Assembly: GCF_005222835.1 (NCBI RefSeq)
Contig: NZ_STGA01000044.1
Coordinates: 179,480-243,479 of the forward strand
Length of the DNA stretch: 64,000 nucleotides
Direction of reading: 5' to 3'
Source: Rhizobium sp. FKY42
GTDB lineage: Bacteria > Pseudomonadota > Alphaproteobacteria > Rhizobiales > Rhizobiaceae
A program made the position numbers and the translations under genes. A model generated the notes under the pieces. That model was not told where the DNA came from and made no database searches. It saw only the letters and a list, made by a program, of their open reading frames with translations. The first letter of the stretch is position 1; the number at the start of each line of letters is the position of its first letter. This document shows positions 52,935 to 61,869 of the stretch, piece after piece.

Positions 52935-54532
52935 GCTTCCACCGCCCTTCCCTTGAGCGCGAACAGGCCGCGCGGTCTCTTCTGGATGAAGAGGATGATG
53001 AGAACGAGCACGAGGATCTTGCCGAGAACGGCACCGGTCCATGGCTCAAGGAACTTGTTGAGAACACCAAGCGACAGAGCGCCAACCAGCGTGCCCCAGA
53101 GATTGCCCACGCCGCCGAACACCACGACCATGAAGCTGTCGATGATGTAGGACTGGCCGAGATTGGGCGAGACGTTATCGATCTGAGAAAGGGCGACACC
53201 TGCAATGCCGGCAATGCCGGAACCGAGTGCGAAGGTGAAGGCATCGACCCAGGGTGTGCGAATACCCATGGAGGACGCCATGCGGCGGTTCTGCGTGACA
53301 GCCCGCATCTGGAGGCCGAAGGCGGAACGCTTCATCACGATCAGCAAACCGACGAAGATCGACAGCGAGAAAGCAACGATCCACATGCGGTTCCAGGTGA
53401 TTTGCAAACCACCAAGCGCAAAGGCACCGGACATCCAGGATGGGTTACCAACCTCCTGGTTGGTCGGACCGAAGATGGAGCGTACCAGCTGCTGGAGGAT
53501 CAGTGATACGCCCCAGGTCGCCAGCAGGGTTTCCAGCGGACGCCCGTACAGAAAGCGAATGACACCGCGTTCGATGACAAGACCCACAGTGGCCGTCACA
53601 AGAAAGGCAACCGGCAGTGCAATCGCCAGCGACCAGTCGAACAGATGCGGCGCATGGGTGCGGATGACCTCCTGCACCATGAAGGTGGAATAGGCACCCA
53701 GCATGACCATTTCGCCATGCGCCATATTAATGATGCCCATGACGCCAAAGGTAATGGCAAGGCCAATGGCTGCCAGCAGCAGGACCGAGCCGAGCGACAT
53801 GCCGTACCAGACGTTCTGGCCGACTTCCCAAAGCTTGAGAGAGTTTTCAATCCTGGTAATGGCCTTGTCGAGATCACCCTTCAGGGACGGATCAATGGAG
53901 GAAGACACCGACATCAGGATGCTGATGCCATCGCGCCCGCCGAGATTGGCGATCGTATCGATGGCCTGCTTCTTCTGATTGAGGGCGCGGTCGGAAATCA
54001 GCACGGAGGCAGCACGCGCCTCTTCCATGCGAACCTTGACAGCAGCATCGGTCTCCTTGGCGAGAGCCGCTTCGACAAGTTCAAGATTTTCGGCGCTGGG
54101 AGACTTGAGAACCGCATCGGCAGCCGCCATGCGCACGGTCTTGTCGGGGCTGAGAAGTGTGAGGCCACCGAGAGCGGACCGGATCACACGGCGCAGATTG
54201 TTGTTGATCTTCAGCTTGTTCAGCTGTGCCTTCGGCACCTCACCGGCAGCAGCACCCGTGACCGGATCGATCAGGGCGACATTCGCTCCGGCTGCTTTTG
54301 TGATGAATACGGCGCTATCGGATTTGCGCGCGTAAAGCTCGCCCTCGGCGAAGGCTTCCAGAGCTGGCACGATGCGCGGATCGCCGGTCGCGGCCAATTG
54401 CCCGATCAGCTCTTCCGTCTGTTTGAAATCCGCCTTGCCCAGAGCATTGAACAGGGCCTTCGGATCAGACTGCGCGTGGGAGGGCAGAAACGTAAGGATC
54501 AGGAACAGGGTCGATAGGAAAAGTCGTAGCAT
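52931..54532 (-). CDS. urtB: Urea ABC transporter permease with N-terminal periplasmic domain
   Basis: A 533-residue LivH-type permease. ATG 54532 has GAGGGG eight bases upstream and gives a signal peptide (MLRLFLSTLFLILTFLPSHA). Residues 21-230 form a helical, HEAT-like periplasmic domain, normal for UrtB but absent from LivH. The membrane part then begins near residue 240 (SLGSVLLLAAIGLAITFGVMG) with the motif INMAHGEMVMLGAY. It couples to urtC by a four-base overlap. The 303-base gap upstream holds a palindromic repeat. Confidence 0.92.
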   Translation of the reverse strand: MLRLFLSTLFLILTFLPSHAQSDPKALFNALGKADFKQTEELIGQLAATGDPRIVPALEAFAEGELYARKSDSAVFITKAAGANVALIDPVTGAAAGEVPKAQLNKLKINNNLRRVIRSALGGLTLLSPDKTVRMAAADAVLKSPSAENLELVEAALAKETDAAVKVRMEEARAASVLISDRALNQKKQAIDTIANLGGRDGISILMSVSSSIDPSLKGDLDKAITRIENSLKLWEVGQNVWYGMSLGSVLLLAAIGLAITFGVMGIINMAHGEMVMLGAYSTFMVQEVIRTHAPHLFDWSLAIALPVAFLVTATVGLVIERGVIRFLYGRPLETLLATWGVSLILQQLVRSIFGPTNQEVGNPSWMSGAFALGGLQITWNRMWIVAFSLSIFVGLLIVMKRSAFGLQMRAVTQNRRMASSMGIRTPWVDAFTFALGSGIAGIAGVALSQIDNVSPNLGQSYIIDSFMVVVFGGVGNLWGTLVGALSLGVLNKFLEPWTGAVLGKILVLVLIILFIQKRPRGLFALKGRAVEA

Positions 54533-54835
54533 AATTGTCGCCCCTCGTGACCTACCCCCCTCTGCCCTGCCGGGCATCTCCCCCTCAAGGGGGGAGATCG
54601 ACTCTTGTCGACATTCCGCTTCAAGTCTGGCTTGGTCTCCCGCGGCAATGCACTTGCCGGAGATGGAAAGCGACTGTTAGCTGTCTTGCCAATCTCCCCC
54701 CCTTGAGGGGGAGATGCCCGGCAGGGCAGAGGGGGGTAAGCGTGGTTCAGCAGCTGCAGGGATATCGGGGGAAGCGAAGCCCTCCCCCTTGTGGGGAGGG
54801 TTGGGAGGGGTCTTCCCTCCCGGAAGGCTCAGGCG
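54533..54835. repeat. Palindromic mosaic repeat, copy B, between urtA and urtB
   Basis: Two nearly perfect inverted arms, 54553-54598 (TACCCCCCTCTGCCCTGCC to GGGGGGAGAT) and 54692-54738, flank about 93 bases. They are closely similar to copy A at 32602 and differ from each other only by one C in a run. Closer to urtA, a second hairpin CCCTCCCC / GGGGAGGG lies at 54780-54800. No gene is present. Because it sits within an operon in the gap after the binding-protein gene, it can fold in the urt mRNA. Confidence 0.8.
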
Positions 54836-56125
54836 TTAGCTGCCCTTGCCGCCGCACTTGCCGGTGGCAACATTGAAGTTGCCGCAGGACATGGGCTTGC
54901 GCCAATCGGAGATCAGATCCTTGGAGTCCGGCAGATAATCAGACCACTCGTCACCGACGACGGAAGGCGTCTGCTGGACGATTTCGAACTGGCCGTTCGC
55001 CTGGATTTCACCGATCAGCACTGGCTTGGTGATGTGGTGGTTTGGCATGACGGTGGAAGTGCCGCCCGAGAGGTTCGGTACGGAAACGCCGATGATGCTG
55101 TCCAGAACCTTGTCGGTATCGGTCGTGCCAGCCGCCTCGACAGCCTTTACCCAGGCGTTGAAGCCGATATAGGCGGCTTCCATCGGGTCATTCGTCACGC
55201 GCTTCTCGTTCTTGGTGAAGGCGTGCCAGGTCTTGATGAATTCGGCATTCACCGGAGCATCGACAGACTGGAAGTAGTTCCAGGCAGCAAGGTGACCAAC
55301 GAGTGGCTTGGTGTCGATGCCAGCCAGTTCTTCTTCACCGACGGAGAAGGCTACGACTGGAATGTCTTCTGCCTTGATGCCCTGGTTTGCCAGTTCCTTG
55401 TAGAAAGGAACGTTGGCATCGCCGTTGATGGTGGAAACGACAGCTGTCTTCTTGCCAGCCGAGCCGAATGCCTTGATCTTGGATACTTCCGTCTGCCAGT
55501 CGGAGAAGCCGAATGGCGTATAGTTGACCATGATGTCCTCAGCCTTCACGCCCTTGGACATGAGGTAGGCCTTCAGGATCTTGTTCGTGGTCTGCGGATA
55601 AACGTAGTCCGTTCCTTCCAGGACCCAACGCTGAACGCCTTCGTTCTTCATCAGGTAATCGACAGCCGGAATGGCCTGCTGGTTTGGAGCAGCACCCGTG
55701 TAGAAAATATTGCGCGAAGATTCTTCACCCTCATACTGAACCGGGTAGAAGAGGATGGAGTTCAGTTCTTCGAAAACCGGCAGAACCGACTTGCGCGAAG
55801 ACGAGGTCCAGCAACCGAAGACAGCAGCAACCTTGTCCTTGGAAATCAGCTGGCGGGCCTTTTCGGCAAACAGCGGCCAGTCGGAAGCAGGATCGACAAC
55901 GACGGCTTCCAGCTTCTTGCCCAGAACGCCGCCCTTCTTGTTCTGCTCTTCAACGAGCATCAGCATGGCATCTTTCAGCGTGGTTTCCGAAATCGCCATC
56001 GTACCGGAGAGCGAGTGGAGAACGCCAATCTTGATGGTGTCTTCGGCTGCAAACGCGCCGTGGAATGCGGTGGTGGACATGATGGCAGCAATGAGCGCGC
56101 CGCCCAGTCTGGCTTTCAATGTCAT
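54836..56125 (-). CDS. urtA: Urea ABC transporter substrate-binding protein
   Basis: A 429-residue periplasmic type I binding protein. The signal peptide ends near residue 26 (HGAFA-AEDT). The mature protein begins IKIGVLHSLSGTMAISETTL and has the UrtA/AmiC blocks VAAVFGCWTSSSRKSVLPVFEE and LLFYPVQYEG-like LNSILFYPVQYEGEESSRNI. The C-terminus MSCGNFNVATGKCGGKG is typical of UrtA. It captures urea (or short amides) for UrtBCDE. A long upstream gap carries its promoter. Confidence 0.94.
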   Translation of the reverse strand: MTLKARLGGALIAAIMSTTAFHGAFAAEDTIKIGVLHSLSGTMAISETTLKDAMLMLVEEQNKKGGVLGKKLEAVVVDPASDWPLFAEKARQLISKDKVAAVFGCWTSSSRKSVLPVFEELNSILFYPVQYEGEESSRNIFYTGAAPNQQAIPAVDYLMKNEGVQRWVLEGTDYVYPQTTNKILKAYLMSKGVKAEDIMVNYTPFGFSDWQTEVSKIKAFGSAGKKTAVVSTINGDANVPFYKELANQGIKAEDIPVVAFSVGEEELAGIDTKPLVGHLAAWNYFQSVDAPVNAEFIKTWHAFTKNEKRVTNDPMEAAYIGFNAWVKAVEAAGTTDTDKVLDSIIGVSVPNLSGGTSTVMPNHHITKPVLIGEIQANGQFEIVQQTPSVVGDEWSDYLPDSKDLISDWRKPMSCGNFNVATGKCGGKGS

Positions 56126-56418
56126 GGCAGAACCCCTCTTTTTTGTTTTGAGTGCGACAGCCGGTTAAAGCCTGTTAACCGTTGCTGACCGGACTATGGG
56201 TCGCTGCACTGCAAAACCACATACGTAAAATGACGTAGACATGGGGGCAAAAGCATCCACTGGCTCCCCAGCACAGGTGAGCCGCGATCAGGCTACCGCA
56301 GAGATGGAAACGGCGGCGAGCATCAGTTTCAGTACCTGTCGCAAGCGTTCAAGAAGAGCCGCAGCGCAAAGAAATCATCACGCCGCCTCATGAAAACATC
56401 ATAAAATTATAACTGTAT
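56126..56418. promoter_or_regulatory. urtA upstream region with two inverted repeats
   Basis: CGGTTAA-AGCCTG-TTAACCG (56162-56181) lies about 37 bases upstream of the urtA ATG, and TACGT-AAAATG-ACGTA (56222-56237) about 97 bases upstream. Both are perfect dyads and candidate operators. No clear sigma-54 (-24/-12) or NtrC site was found, although urt operons are often nitrogen-regulated. The rest of the gap shows no gene. Confidence 0.45.
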
Positions 56419-56448
56419 TTGACACGAAATCTTCATTTTTGCTTTAAG
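56419..56448 (+). promoter_or_regulatory. Sigma-70-like promoter of the Ser-rich protein gene
   Basis: TTGACA (56419-56424) and TTTAAG (56443-56448) are separated by 18 bases in a very AT-rich patch, about 60 bases upstream of the gene. Confidence 0.45.
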
Positions 56449-56505
56449 AAACCGACATGGAGCTTCCTCATATCTCGCCCTACTTCTTGAATGAATGAGG
56501 TTGCC

Positions 56506-58401
56506 ATGGCGAAGCGGATTGGATCGTCTACCAGTCAATCGACAAAGGACATCGCACTGACGAGCGGCGCCGGATCGAGCAGCTCGACCCAATCGAGTTC
56601 GTCCAAATATATCGATACATCGAAAATGAAGGGGCCTCGCAAAGTCAACCCGAACCCCGTCGTCAGACAGCCCCGGAGCAATGACGATCTCGTACGCGGG
56701 CTGCAGAACTATGACCGCAGCGCCGGCGACGCCGTCGGTGAAATTCCGGATGTTTCAGCCTACGTATCGAAGGTTCAGGCGCCACCGATCAACGAGACCG
56801 ACAAGGGCTTCTCGATGGTTGCGCAATCTATGACAGCCGCGCCGGACTATGCGGAAAACGAAAAGACGATCAACGACAAACAGTTCGAATTCATAAAAGA
56901 GGGGTTGAAGGATGTGGATCGCAGCTTCATCAACCCGGACACGATCAACAACCTTGACAAGCTGACCGCTGATCAGAAGGCAGCATATATGGTGGATTTG
57001 ATCGAGGCGAAGCAAATGCACACCGCCTACATGAACCAGTATGGTGATTCTGTCCCCAACGGAGATGAGGCAGGGCGCGATCTCGATGCACGATTGGATG
57101 TCCTCATGAAGGACAGCAGTTTGGCTGAGGCAGCAGATCAGGCCTTTTCTCGCGGTGCGCGCGCCTTCCTGACGCAGCCTGAGAACGACATGCTTCTTTC
57201 CAGGTTCAAAGATGCCTATTTCGCTGATATCGTCGGCGGCAAAGCGATAGATCGGGCTCTGGCAAGCGGCAAGAGCTTGCAGGAAGCCTTTGCTGCCTAT
57301 AGCAGCGAACTCAATCTGCTGACCAAGATCCTTCCACAGGATTATCTGGACAAATACGCAGGAGCCGCAAGCCTGACATTGTCGCAACTGACCCAGAAAC
57401 ATCTGATTGGCGATGGGACCGGTGGCGACCTGTCACCATTCACCGCCGATGCGAATGGAAATTCGGCCACCTTGAAGCCCGCGGCCGACGCCATGGCGCT
57501 CCAGTTCATGGCCCAGAATGTCGGCAACAAGGGTGTCAGTCAGGCTGCCATCAAACTCAATTATGCTAAGGATATTACCCGAAACGTCGATGGCGTGATC
57601 CGGCTCATGCGCACTGGCATGAAGATGGACGACGCACTGGCTTCGGTGATGAAAACCATCAATGGAAAACCATCACCGCTTGGCATACCGAACGACATAT
57701 ACAAGGCGGGCTTGATACATGGCGTGCAGACGCTCACCATGGCCAGCGTTCTGACTGCCCGTGCGATTGGCAACGGTCCTAAACCCCCGCCGCACGAAAC
57801 CGCTGCAGCCGTTGCCAGCAGCGTTCAGATTGTCGGCATGATGACAGAAGGACTTGCCAAGAACCTGGATGCGCAAGGCAAGGCCTTCAGCATGTTTGGC
57901 ACAGGTTCAGGCACCTGGGGAGCCGCAGTATCCAAATTCATCGACCCAAAGAAACTGGAGGCGGGTGGCAAAATCCTTGGCGGCGTAGGTGGTCTGGCGA
58001 TGGCAGGCCTTGCTTTCTACAGCGCTCATAGAGCGTTGAAAGGGGGAGAAAAAGCCGAAGCGGCGTTCCAGATAATAAACGGTGTAGCATCCCTCACGTC
58101 CGGGGCTGTCGGACTAGCAGAGGTCGCCCTCCAGTTCAGCAATGTAGTGCCTCGTCTGACGGCCCCACTGGCTGGAGCCATCCCGAATTACACGAATATG
58201 GTAACGAACGGTTTGAAATTTGGTCTCTCCGCTGTTGGCCGTGTTGCAGGCGTTGTTGGTTCGTTTGCCGGCTTTGCGCTCGGCTTGATTGAAATGGCAA
58301 AGGGCGCCAAGAAGCTGACAAAACTTCAAGGCGATCTCAATGACCGCCTTCGTCCGCTGATTGGCAAGGAAGTCACGTTTGAATTCCGGCCCCGTCTCTA
58401 G
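56506..58401 (+). CDS. Large Ser-rich protein of unknown function, secreted-effector-like
   Basis: About 631 residues, starting MAKRIGSSTSQSTKD at ATG 56506 (GAGG five bases upstream; an ATG at 56491 is also in frame). The first 45 residues are polar, Ser/Thr/Gln-rich and disordered, with no classic signal peptide. A helical middle domain follows (about 75-430). The C-terminal third has three to four hydrophobic Gly/Ala-rich segments (LGGVGGLAMAGLAFYSAHRAL, LTSGAVGLAEVAL, VAGVVGSFAGFALGLIEMAKGAKK). This layout resembles type III secretion translocators and HrpK/HrpF-like proteins, but no secretion genes are in the window and no family was recognised. GC and AT-rich promoter differ somewhat from neighbours. 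Monocistronic. Confidence 0.7.
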   Translation: MAKRIGSSTSQSTKDIALTSGAGSSSSTQSSSSKYIDTSKMKGPRKVNPNPVVRQPRSNDDLVRGLQNYDRSAGDAVGEIPDVSAYVSKVQAPPINETDKGFSMVAQSMTAAPDYAENEKTINDKQFEFIKEGLKDVDRSFINPDTINNLDKLTADQKAAYMVDLIEAKQMHTAYMNQYGDSVPNGDEAGRDLDARLDVLMKDSSLAEAADQAFSRGARAFLTQPENDMLLSRFKDAYFADIVGGKAIDRALASGKSLQEAFAAYSSELNLLTKILPQDYLDKYAGAASLTLSQLTQKHLIGDGTGGDLSPFTADANGNSATLKPAADAMALQFMAQNVGNKGVSQAAIKLNYAKDITRNVDGVIRLMRTGMKMDDALASVMKTINGKPSPLGIPNDIYKAGLIHGVQTLTMASVLTARAIGNGPKPPPHETAAAVASSVQIVGMMTEGLAKNLDAQGKAFSMFGTGSGTWGAAVSKFIDPKKLEAGGKILGGVGGLAMAGLAFYSAHRALKGGEKAEAAFQIINGVASLTSGAVGLAEVALQFSNVVPRLTAPLAGAIPNYTNMVTNGLKFGLSAVGRVAGVVGSFAGFALGLIEMAKGAKKLTKLQGDLNDRLRPLIGKEVTFEFRPRL

Positions 58402-58485
58402 GATCTCTGCCTGACCTTGCAAATCGCCGCCGAAAATCCGAAGGTGCACATTATCTAACCATGCACAAACGGACGGCATTCACGA

Positions 58486-61400
58486 ATGGCAGCGCGGCAA
58501 CGTATCATCCCTATCCGGCGGGACTATAACCGCTGGGTGGCCAACCAGACGCTGGAGGATTACGCGCTGCGGTTCACGGCGAAGAGCGCGCGTCGTTTTT
58601 CCTCGAACCGTATTTCCCACACAGCCATTGGCGCAATTTCGTTTCTGGCCCTCGAAGCGATCGGTGGGACGATCACCCTCTCCTATGGCACGACGAATGC
58701 CTTCTTTGCCATTCTGGTGGCCGCTGTCCTGATGCTTGTGATCGGTTTGCCGATCAGCCGTTACGCCATTCGTCACGGGGTTGACATCGACCTTCTGACG
58801 CGTGGCGCAAGCTTTGGCTACATCGGCTCCACCATTACTTCGCTGATCTATGCCAGCTTCACCTTCATGCTGTTTGCGATCGAGGCGTCCATCATGACAG
58901 GCGCGCTCAATCTGGCCTTCGGCATTCCGCTCTGGCTTGGCTACATCATCAGCTCTGTGGTCGTCATCCCACTCGTGATCTATGGCGTGCAGCTCATCTC
59001 TCGCTTCCAACTGGCGACCCAACCCTTCTGGATTGTGTTGAACGTCCTGCCTTTCGTGTTCATCGCCTTCATGGATTGGGAGAAGATCGAGCTTTGGCGG
59101 GCCTTTGCCGGCATCGGCCATTCGAATACCGGCTTTGGCGGACCTGCCCCCTTCGATCTTCTGGAATTCGGCGCAGCCTCCGCCGTCATCCTTGCACTGA
59201 TGCCGCAGATTGGTGAGCAGGTGGACTTCCTGCGCTTTCTGCCCGCCGAAGGTCAAAAGCGCTGGCGGCATCGACTGGCGGTTTTTCTTGCCGGTCCGGG
59301 CTGGGTAGTCCTTGGCGTTCCGAAGCTTCTGGCGGGAAGCTTTCTGGCGGTTCTGACCCTGTCGACCGCCGTTCCCGCACAAGAGGCCGCCGATCCGGCC
59401 CATATGTATCTTGCCGCTTTCGGCTATATGATCCCGAACGAAACGGCCGCCCTTTTGCTGATGGCTGCTTTCGTGGTCGTATCCCAGCTCAAGATCAACG
59501 TGATGAACGCCTATGCGGGGTCTCTTGCCTGGTCGAACTTTTTCTCCCGCCTCACCCACAGTCATCCGGGCCGCGTGGTGTGGCTGGTGTTCAACGTGGC
59601 AATCGCCCTGCTGCTGATGGAGCTTGGCATCTACCGCCTGCTGGAAGCCACGCTCGGCATCTTCTCCATCATCGCCATGTCCTGGCTGTGCACCATCTCC
59701 GCCGATCTGGCCATCAACAAGCCGCTGGGGCTTTCGCCTCCAGGCATCGAGTTCAAGCGCGCTCACCTTTATGATCTGAACCCTGTTGGGCTTGGCGCCA
59801 TGCTGGGTTCAGCGGGCATTGCACTGGCCGCGCATTTTGGTCTCTTCGGCTCCGTGGCGGCTTCGCTCTCTACCTATCTCACGCTCTCGGCTTTCCTGCT
59901 TTCGCCATTGATCGCCTGGGGTACCAACGGTCGCTACTATCTCGCGCGCAAGCCACGTCACGCCTGGAAGAACGCGCTCTCCATCACCTGCTCGATCTGC
60001 GAGCATCCTTTCGAGCCGGAGGACATGGCCTGGTGCCCGGCCTATGCAGCACCCATCTGCTCGCTCTGTTGCTCGCTGGACAGCCGCTGTCACGATATGT
60101 GCAAGCCGAAAGCCCAGATGAAAGCACAGATCGGCAGCGTTGCGCGCACCATGCTGTCCGACCGTATCGTCGAACGGCTGATGACACGTCTGGGACGCTA
60201 CGCACTCACCTCCATCCTGTCGATCTCGGCCATGGGTGCCATTCTGTTCATGATCGCCTATCAGGTGGGCGAGGCAACGCCGGCCAATGCGGAGGTCATC
60301 TACGGCACGACGTTGATCGTCTTTTTCGTCTTCGCCATCATCGCAGGCATTGTTTCCTGGTTCTACGTTCTGGCGCATGACAGTCGCGTGGTGGCAGAAG
60401 AGGAAAGCTCCCGCCAGAACACCCTACTTCTCAAAGAGATCGCCGCCCACCGTAAAACCGATGCAGCCCTGCAGCAGGCGAAGGAAGTGGCCGAAGCCGC
60501 CAACCGCGCCAAAAGCCGCTATGTGGTTGGCCTCAGCCACGAACTTCGCACGCCACTCAACGCCGTTCTAGGCTACGCACAGCTTCTGGAACGGGACGAG
60601 ACCATTCCCGCACCACGCCAGTCCGCGATCAAAGTGATCCGCCGCTCCGCCGATCATCTCTCCGGCCTGATCGACGGATTGCTCGATATCTCGAAGATCG
60701 AGGCGGGCCGTCTGCAGGTCTACTCCAACGAAATCAATATCCAGGACTTCCTCGACCAGATTGTCGATATGTTCCGTCCGCAGGCGCAAGCCAAGGGCCT
60801 GAATTTCGAGCACGACCGCACCCCCGCCCTGCCCACTTATGTGCGTACCGATGAAAAGCGCCTGCGCCAGATTCTGGTGAACCTGCTGTCGAACGCGATC
60901 AAGTTTACCGATCGGGGATCGGTGCGTTTCAACATCACCTATCGCAGCCAGGTCGCTACCTTCACCGTGGAGGATACCGGCCGAGGTATTGCAGAGAAGG
61001 ATCTTGCACGCATTTACGAGCCGTTCCAGCGTGGGGAGGCAGAGAGCATTCGCCCGATGCCCGGTCTGGGCCTTGGCCTCACGATTACCCGGCTTCTCAC
61101 GAACACCATGGGCGGCGAGATTTCCGTCACCAGCGAAAAGGATGTTGGCACCAGCTTTCGGGTCCGTCTTCTGCTGTCGGCGGTCAATCGCCCGACAATC
61201 ATGCCCGCACCGGAGAAGAAGATCATCGACTACACGGGTCCGCGCCGCACTGTGGTGGTAGTCGACGACAATGAGGATCACCGCGACCTGATGCGCGAAG
61301 TGCTCAAGCCGCTGGACTTCATCGTACTGACAGCCAGCGGTGGACCCGAATGCCTGACGCTGATCGAGGCAGCAAAACCGGATCTCTTCCTCGTTGACAT

Positions 61401-61869
61401 CCTCATGCCAGGCATGAACGGCTGGCAACTGGTGGAACGCCTGCGGGAAGACGGACAAACTGCACCAATCATCATGCTCTCGGCCAATATCGGCGATGGC
61501 GCCTCCAGCATCCGCAAGGGGGATGGCCATAGCGATGCCATTTCGAAACCAGTGGATATCCGCCAGCTTTCCGACAAGCTCGCCCAGCATCTTGGCCTGA
61601 CCTGGATTTATGAAGGCGAAGCGCTCCAGGAGCGAGAAGGACCCGTTCCGGTGAAAAGTCCCGGTTCAGGCCATATCGACGATCTCATCCAACTGGCGGA
61701 AATCGGCTATATTCGAGGGCTCGAAACCAAGCTTGGCGATCTCGCAGCCTCACCCGATCACCGTGCCTTTACGGAAGCGGCGCGGCACTATATTCAAAGT
61801 TTCGATATGGCCGGACTGATGACGTTCCTGAGACAGTTCCGCGAGGAAAGGATGCCGCAGGATGGCTGA
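58486..61869 (+). CDS. NCS1-type permease / histidine kinase / receiver fusion protein
   Basis: An 1127-residue fusion. Residues about 35-490 look like a cytosine-purine/allantoin permease (NCS1): ISHTAIGAISFLALEAIGG at the start of about twelve helices. A linker with eight cysteines follows at 502, 505, 517, 525, 528, 529, 535 and 539 (CSICEHPF, ICSLCCSLDSRCHDMC). Two more helices lie near 575-630. HisKA has His685 (GLSHELRTPLNAVLGY), HATPase_c has DTGRGI and GLGLGLTI, and a receiver has Asp971 (LFLVDILMPGMNG). A C-terminal domain of about 90 residues may serve phosphotransfer. It should sense or transport a nitrogenous solute and signal to the overlapping response regulator (8-base overlap). 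Confidence 0.92.
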   Translation: MAARQRIIPIRRDYNRWVANQTLEDYALRFTAKSARRFSSNRISHTAIGAISFLALEAIGGTITLSYGTTNAFFAILVAAVLMLVIGLPISRYAIRHGVDIDLLTRGASFGYIGSTITSLIYASFTFMLFAIEASIMTGALNLAFGIPLWLGYIISSVVVIPLVIYGVQLISRFQLATQPFWIVLNVLPFVFIAFMDWEKIELWRAFAGIGHSNTGFGGPAPFDLLEFGAASAVILALMPQIGEQVDFLRFLPAEGQKRWRHRLAVFLAGPGWVVLGVPKLLAGSFLAVLTLSTAVPAQEAADPAHMYLAAFGYMIPNETAALLLMAAFVVVSQLKINVMNAYAGSLAWSNFFSRLTHSHPGRVVWLVFNVAIALLLMELGIYRLLEATLGIFSIIAMSWLCTISADLAINKPLGLSPPGIEFKRAHLYDLNPVGLGAMLGSAGIALAAHFGLFGSVAASLSTYLTLSAFLLSPLIAWGTNGRYYLARKPRHAWKNALSITCSICEHPFEPEDMAWCPAYAAPICSLCCSLDSRCHDMCKPKAQMKAQIGSVARTMLSDRIVERLMTRLGRYALTSILSISAMGAILFMIAYQVGEATPANAEVIYGTTLIVFFVFAIIAGIVSWFYVLAHDSRVVAEEESSRQNTLLLKEIAAHRKTDAALQQAKEVAEAANRAKSRYVVGLSHELRTPLNAVLGYAQLLERDETIPAPRQSAIKVIRRSADHLSGLIDGLLDISKIEAGRLQVYSNEINIQDFLDQIVDMFRPQAQAKGLNFEHDRTPALPTYVRTDEKRLRQILVNLLSNAIKFTDRGSVRFNITYRSQVATFTVEDTGRGIAEKDLARIYEPFQRGEAESIRPMPGLGLGLTITRLLTNTMGGEISVTSEKDVGTSFRVRLLLSAVNRPTIMPAPEKKIIDYTGPRRTVVVVDDNEDHRDLMREVLKPLDFIVLTASGGPECLTLIEAAKPDLFLVDILMPGMNGWQLVERLREDGQTAPIIMLSANIGDGASSIRKGDGHSDAISKPVDIRQLSDKLAQHLGLTWIYEGEALQEREGPVPVKSPGSGHIDDLIQLAEIGYIRGLETKLGDLAASPDHRAFTEAARHYIQSFDMAGLMTFLRQFREERMPQDG

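Noticed and set aside
56190..56230. Possible sigma-54 promoter for urtA on the minus strand
   Set aside because: A GG...GC pair is present, but the spacing is one base short and the flanking consensus is poor.
58111..58401. Glycine-rich C-terminus of the Ser-rich protein as evidence of a bacteriocin or holin
   Set aside because: The protein is far too large and has no immunity, lysis or maturation gene beside it.
58480..59766. Minus-strand open frame of about 430 codons
   Set aside because: Antisense to the permease-kinase fusion, with charged low-complexity sequence.
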